DNA from: Cricetomys ansorgei
Taxonomy: Eukaryota; Chordata; Mammalia; Rodentia; Nesomyidae
Direction of reading: 5' to 3'
Assembly (NCBI GenBank): GCA_026225945.1
Contig: JAMJFZ010003581.1
Location: forward strand, 11,691,001-11,755,000
DNA length: 64,000 bases
The position numbers and the translations under genes are program-made. The notes under the pieces were generated by a model. It saw only the letters and a list, made by a program, of their open reading frames with translations, searched no databases and had not been told where the DNA came from. The first letter of the stretch is position 1; every line of letters begins with the position of its first letter. Positions 59,301 through 64,000 of this stretch are shown here, one piece after another.

Positions 59301-60009
59301 CTTTTCAGTTTTTAATATGAACCAAATGTCATGAGACTTGCTAAAATGTAGTCTATTCTTGTAGCTGTAGGCTACACCTGGGACTCTGCATTCAACTAAA
59401 TCCCAGAGAATGGTATGAGCTAGACAATGGGCCAATTTGGATGGCTTCAGGAGGACAAGTCTCATGCCCTCATGTTTCCTTCTGAATACAGTTTTCAATC
59501 CTGGAAAAGCCATAATTTATCTATCTTTCTGATCTAAGGCAGTTTTAGGAAATGGCTTCTTAGTCAGATGCATATTTGGTAACATCTAAAAGACCCCTTC
59601 TCAATATGGAGTAGGAGGCAAGGAAGAAAGAAACAGCGCCTAGCTTCAAGAAAGCTCCCCAGCACTGCTGGGTTAGCTCTGTGCAGAGTAGCTCCTCTAT
59701 TCTATTCACAAATAAAATTTAGACCACTAGTTCTCAATGTATTCATAAACACAAGTACGTAGAAAATTGTGGTTTTAAATTAAAGGGACTGGTACATGTC
59801 CATATTTCACATCTGAATCCATCCTTGGTTTTCTGAAAATGTTTTCTATAAAACTCTACAGTAAGCGATAATTATTAAGAAGTGTGTGGTGTGTGCATAC
59901 AGTACACATAGACACCAGGAGTCAACGTCTCCTAGGTCACTCTCCAGCTTGTTTTCAGACAGTCCCTGAACTGAACTTGGCTGTTCTGGCCAGACTGGCA
60001 GTGAGCCTC

Positions 60010-60130
60010 GGGGAATCCTCCCAACACTGGGGATCCTGTGCTTGGCTTTCACATGGATGTTGGGACCAAACTCTGGTCCTCATTCCTGCACGGCAAGCGC
60101 TTTATTCACTGAGCCATCTTCCCAACCCTA
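60010..60130 (-). repeat. tRNA-derived SINE fragment
   Basis: 'ggatgttgggaccaaactctggtcctcattcctgcacggcaagcgctttattcactgagccatcttcccaaccc' is the antisense of a tRNA-derived SINE head. Confidence 0.6.
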
Positions 60131-61475
60131 TTAAGAACTTTTATAAACATGTCTTCCTACTTTGTAAGCTATTTTAATGTTGTTACCTTTTTAGAAGTTG
60201 CTTATGAAAGGAGAATAAACAGAAAAGACAAGAAAAAGTGATAGAAATATGATCACGTGCTATACATTTTAAAATATATTAAATAAGCTTACAACCCTAC
60301 CATAAACACTGTAACAGGATTAAAAACTTTATGACAAACACCCACATGAATGAAGTAGGAAGAAAAAAAGCCTGTGTTGTGCAGTCACCAGCTTTACTGT
60401 CTGCAAAGCCCCATTACTTCCCTTCATGTATATAATCTGCACGCTGCACGTCTCAGTAAGTGCTTCATCCTATGGAAACCCAGGAGGTCTGAAAGTGTTG
60501 CTAGGGAGTTGCCTGCCTTTTAAACACTGTATCTGGGAAAATGTTCTTTTCCAGAAACGCCTGTATATGAAAGTCTAAAGGCACTGTTGGAGAGACGCCC
60601 CATCTTTTAGACTTCCTGGCCTTTACCTTCATGTTGTATCTTTATAATCAAGCAAGCCGAATAAGCCTTTGTAACCCTGATTAGATGTCTCTCCCACCAA
60701 GCCAATGGGCACAGATGGTACTGTACTAATGCGGCTTTTCCTACCTGCCGCTTACTTTGATCAGACCAACTGACGAAGCCACCCAGCCTGTACCAGGGGC
60801 TTTCATTTGAGCTTTTCACAGTGCTGCTGTCTAGGCAGGACCATCTGTGAGCTCTTTCCTGGCACCAAAAGCAGGCATCTACACAATGGCCGACTCAGAC
60901 AGACCTTGGCCAAGGTTGATTTTGTTGCTGTTACAGTAATGATATCTGGCCATGTGAGGATGAAATACGATACTTGTATCACATTCGCTAAGCTACAGGT
61001 CCCCATACAGTCAAACAGAAGTCTGTACGTGCACTGAATCCAAGTTGAGGGTCAAGAATGTGTAGAGTGAAGCCAATGAGCTTAATTGAGGTTTAAAGAA
61101 AGTTAGAAATCTAGCAGTCGGGAACAGAGGGGTGGAGTCAAGTTGCCAGTGAGAAAAGTAACAGCAGCCTTTGAGAGCCCAGACTCAAACAGCAAAAAAC
61201 AGCCAAACCCACACCTCCTCTTTAAAAGACAAACTGTTACATTTTAAAAACCGATTACAAGAATGGAATAAGAAACACTTTGAGTTACAAATGGCAAAGA
61301 GAATCAAGTACTAGAGCCACTATTTCTTTTGTTAATATAAACACTACTAATTATGAAACCTTTGGGGGGAAAACGAGAGGGTAAATGCTCTGAGTTATCC
61401 ATCTGCCTACCACATCCATCTCTCAGAAACATCAGTCAATTTCTATTATCTTTGAAAAATTGCTGGTAAACACTA

Positions 61476-61745
61476 TTGGCCCTGGAAGATGCCAGACTGA
61501 TTCCTGCTACGCCGAGTTCTTGTACAGTACGTAAAACCTTTAAGAACATGAATTTATTCCTAAATTTTTCCGGAGCGCCAGATACAACACCTGATACAGA
61601 GGATCGTCAGAAAGACCAGAGCATAGGAGAGCTTCCCAATGAATACAAGGAGACTGCCACATTTAATGCACCTGTGAGTCATGCAGGATACCTGCCACCT
61701 CCTGCTGCTTCTGCAGATTTAGGAGGGCCTGCTTCTTACTGTTAA
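61476..61745 (+). other. Unidentified 89-codon open frame
   Basis: The second half reads as a composed, protein-like string with DTTPDTEDRQKDQSIGELPN and then ETATFNAPVSHAGYLPPPAA, ending in TAA at 61743-61745. Codon third positions look coding-like. It lies antisense in a Tbc1d5 intron without splice-site support. It may be a retrocopy fragment or chance, and I do not recognise it. Confidence 0.3.
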
Positions 61746-62164
61746 GAGCTGAACACTACCAGGAGGGAATGAGTAAAGATCTGTGTACATGATGTACTTG
61801 AATTGAGACCAGAAAGAACTGTCAGTTTTGTGGCCATGTGAATCATCTTGGTAGGAAAAAAATAGGAGAGGCAAACAACAAAGATGTGTGCTTTACTTAC
61901 GAGAACTGAAGGGTCATGCATCCCTGCAAGGCTGAGGAGAAGTTGGGAAGGACTGATAAAGAGGCTTGCCCTCCAGGCCACTCTTAACACTGGCTTCGTG
62001 GAGGTTTGAAGGGGAGTTATAAACTGATTCAGACACACACAAAAAGCAAACTGGTGTCATGGAATACTTTGGATGACTCTATTGACTGAACGGATTTACT
62101 CTAACATCTTAATTAATATGAGGTTCTTTTTCTTTTCTCTTTCTTTCCTTCTTTCATCCTTCCT

Positions 62165-62285
62165 TCCTTTCAGCCAGTACTAGCTGTCCTGGAAAAATCT
62201 TTGTAGACCAGCTGGCCTCAAACACACAGGGAGCCACCTGCTTCTGCCTCCTGAGTGCTCTCCACCACCACACAGCAAGATTATT
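62165..62285 (-). repeat. Diverged B1 SINE fragment
   Basis: 'tagctgtcctggaaaaatctttgtagaccagctggcctcaaacaca' and 'cacctgcttctgcctcctgagtgctctccaccaccacac' match an antisense B1. It is preceded by (TTTC)/(CTTC) pyrimidine sequence. Confidence 0.8.
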
Positions 62286-63159
62286 TTTCACTAAGAGCAA
62301 AAACATTGCATACCATGTCTTCTATATTCTTTATCTTTTAACATGCCAAATTCAGAAGGCAAATACAACTCAGTATAGTCACTTGTACCGTAATGCTTGT
62401 TTTGAAACTGAGAACTGGTTCCAATGAGAAGTATGTATCAAGGTACAACGGAGATATATTGAATTTCACATTTCTTCATCCATAATTTCATTCTCAAGAA
62501 ATGCCAGGTGACCAAACTGCATGTAGCTGAAACCAGGAAGGCACAGAATGCCTGCACGCACACACTCCAGGTGTCTGCTTACTGTCCATTTCACTGTGTT
62601 ATGGGCGACACCTCTGGCCTCAATCCATCAGATCGTATACGACTTTGTCCACCACTTCTCAGTAACTAACAAGCTTCTATTAAACACATTCATTTTTTGC
62701 TTCATGTGTCGTCAGTTAAGATCATTAGTGTCGTGCCCCAATCCCATTTCCCCATGAGCCATGAGGTTTTTGATGCATAATTTTCATACCTGTAATTTGT
62801 AGAAATACATTAGTCACTTCTGAACCCAGTCTTCCAAGGATAGTGATTTGTCAGAAAATGTACATATCACTCACAACCAAACTTCCATTTTTCTGCAAAA
62901 TTATTTGCAAGAAGTCTTTACTGTAGACATTGTGAAAGCACTGAGCAAGACTGAATGAAGTTCCTGGTGCCTGCCTTCCCAAGAGAACCTTTGGCTATAC
63001 CTTCTCTCAAGGTAAACCCATCCCACCCACAAGTGAAGGGAGTGGCAGAGCTTCTGCTAGTGATTGGTCTAGAAATGTAGGTCAAAGACACATAAAATCC
63101 TGAGAAGTTCTGAAAATGTTTTGTCTTTATATGTCATAGTATTTAGGGATAAGAACACT

Positions 63160-63545
63160 GTCTTAGGGTTTCCGCTGTGTGATAACCACCATGACCAAAA
63201 ACATCTTAGAGAGGAAAGGGTTTATTTCACCTCACGCTTCCAGGTCACAGTCTATTACTGAGGGAAGTCAGGGCAGGAACACAGAGGCAGGAACTGAAGC
63301 AGAAGCCATTGAGTAGTGCTGCTTACTGGCTTGCTTTTCATGGCTTACTAGGCTTAGTTTCTTACTGCATTCAGGGCCACTTGTCCAGAGGTGGCACTGC
63401 CCACAGTGAGCTGGGCCCTCCCACATCAATCAAGAATTAACGCCCACAAGCTTGCCCACAGCCAATCTGGTTGGGGTATTTTCTCACTTGAGGTCCCCTC
63501 TTCTCAAGTTACTCTAACTTGTGACAAGCTGACAAGACAAAATGA
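63160..63545 (+). repeat. Rodent interspersed repeat, family not named
   Basis: 'cttagggtttccgctgtgtgataaccaccatgacca', 'gaaagggtttatttcacctcac', 'gaagtcagggcaggaac' and an end near 'caagctgacaag' follow a repeat that is extremely common in muroid genomes. Confidence 0.6.
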
Positions 63546-63867
63546 AACAAAACTCAAGCCAAACCACTAACATAAAAAACAGAAAAATTAAAGTTGAATT
63601 TCAGATAAAGAGTAAATATTTTTTTAGTATACTTCACATATTGCCTGATACTTACTTACACTTAAGTAAACTTTACTCATGGATTATTTTAAATTTAATT
63701 GGACATTATGTATGATGCAACTGTATCTTAGGAAGATACAGTCTTTCTCCTCTGCATATGGTATCTTTACCTGCTGTGGTTATCTTGCTTTGATCCCAGG
63801 TAGGGTCTATCCTAAGCAGAGCACAGAGAAAGCCTGGGTCCTTCAAGACACTGGGGACCTCCTAAAG

Positions 63868-64000
63868 CAGTGGTTCTAAACTTCAACTGAACATCTGCAC
63901 GACCTGGAAAATACAATTACCCAGGGCTCACTTTGGAGATGCTGATTCCATTCTCCTATAGCTCATGCTGCTTTAACAACCCCAGATAATTTTAATGTGC
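63868..64000 (+). mobile_element. hAT-Charlie-type nonautonomous DNA transposon (MER family), cut by the window end
   Basis: It starts CAGTGGTTCTAAACTTCA, the terminal inverted repeat of Charlie-derived elements, followed by 'gagatgctgattcc' and 'ttttaatgtgc', typical of the MER5/MER20-like group. The subfamily is not resolved. Confidence 0.6.

Larger units (their letters stand above)
51133..64000 (-). other. Tbc1d5: Tbc1d5 intron (partial), mainly unique sequence with old and young repeats
   Basis: No exon-like conserved coding on the - strand was found. The repeats recognised are listed separately. The stretches 51.6-53.2, 53.5-54.7, 60.2-61.4 and 62.3-63.1 kb hold nothing I can name beyond AT-rich and simple sequence. 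Confidence 0.7.

Overview
This window is nuclear DNA from a muroid rodent. B1 and B3-type SINEs, rodent L1 relics and simple (TG)n/(GA)n tracts are scattered throughout, genes are split by long introns, and splice sites are canonical GT/AG. I cannot fix the species; a cricetid or murid fits. I read the two genes below by recognising their conserved C-terminal protein sequence. Repeat families are called by eye without a repeat library, so family names are less certain than the presence of the repeats.

The layout is the convergent gene pair PLCL2 - TBC1D5 known from mammals (human 3p24, mouse chr17). On the left (1-3.1 kb, + strand) is the end of Plcl2: the last intron, the last coding exon (2391-2571) and a GC-rich 3'UTR ending near an ATTAAA signal at 3064. 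A CpG-rich block (about 2.54-3.56 kb) covers this gene end. On the right (33.9-64 kb, - strand) is the end of Tbc1d5: four C-terminal coding exons (51033-51132, 42461-42540, 41033-41176, 34435-34728) whose phases join exactly, then a short 3'UTR with AATAAA near 33929. Tbc1d5 encodes a Rab7 GTPase-activating protein that works with retromer and with LC3. Further 5' exons lie beyond the right edge.

The 31 kb between the genes is mostly old mobile DNA. Two decayed gammaretrovirus-like (class I) proviruses lie on the - strand at 4.4-11.6 kb and 22.0-27.8 kb. They carry different LTRs but clearly related interiors. The first keeps recognisable remnants of gag (matrix, capsid homology region, two zinc knuckles), protease and reverse transcriptase; the second has lost the pol segment. 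A third LTR, related to the first provirus, stands alone in the opposite orientation at 12.7-13.2 kb. Around them are an antisense L1 3' end (17.3-18.3 kb) and several rodent-specific repeats. From about 28.7 to 34 kb the DNA is unusually poor in repeats.

Within the Tbc1d5 introns the main element is a sense-strand L1 (43.4-47.0 kb) with a degenerate C-rich tandem 5' array. It is split by a 511-bp solo LTR with a clean 6-bp target duplication. Several ancient MIR copies survive in the 50-57 kb intron. I found no prokaryote-type system, CRISPR array, tRNA or rRNA gene. The observations most worth a check are the single-base frameshift in the Plcl2 last exon, the two proviruses' shared YY1-like motif and rearranged leader, and two short unidentified open frames (47.0-47.3 kb and 61.5-61.7 kb).
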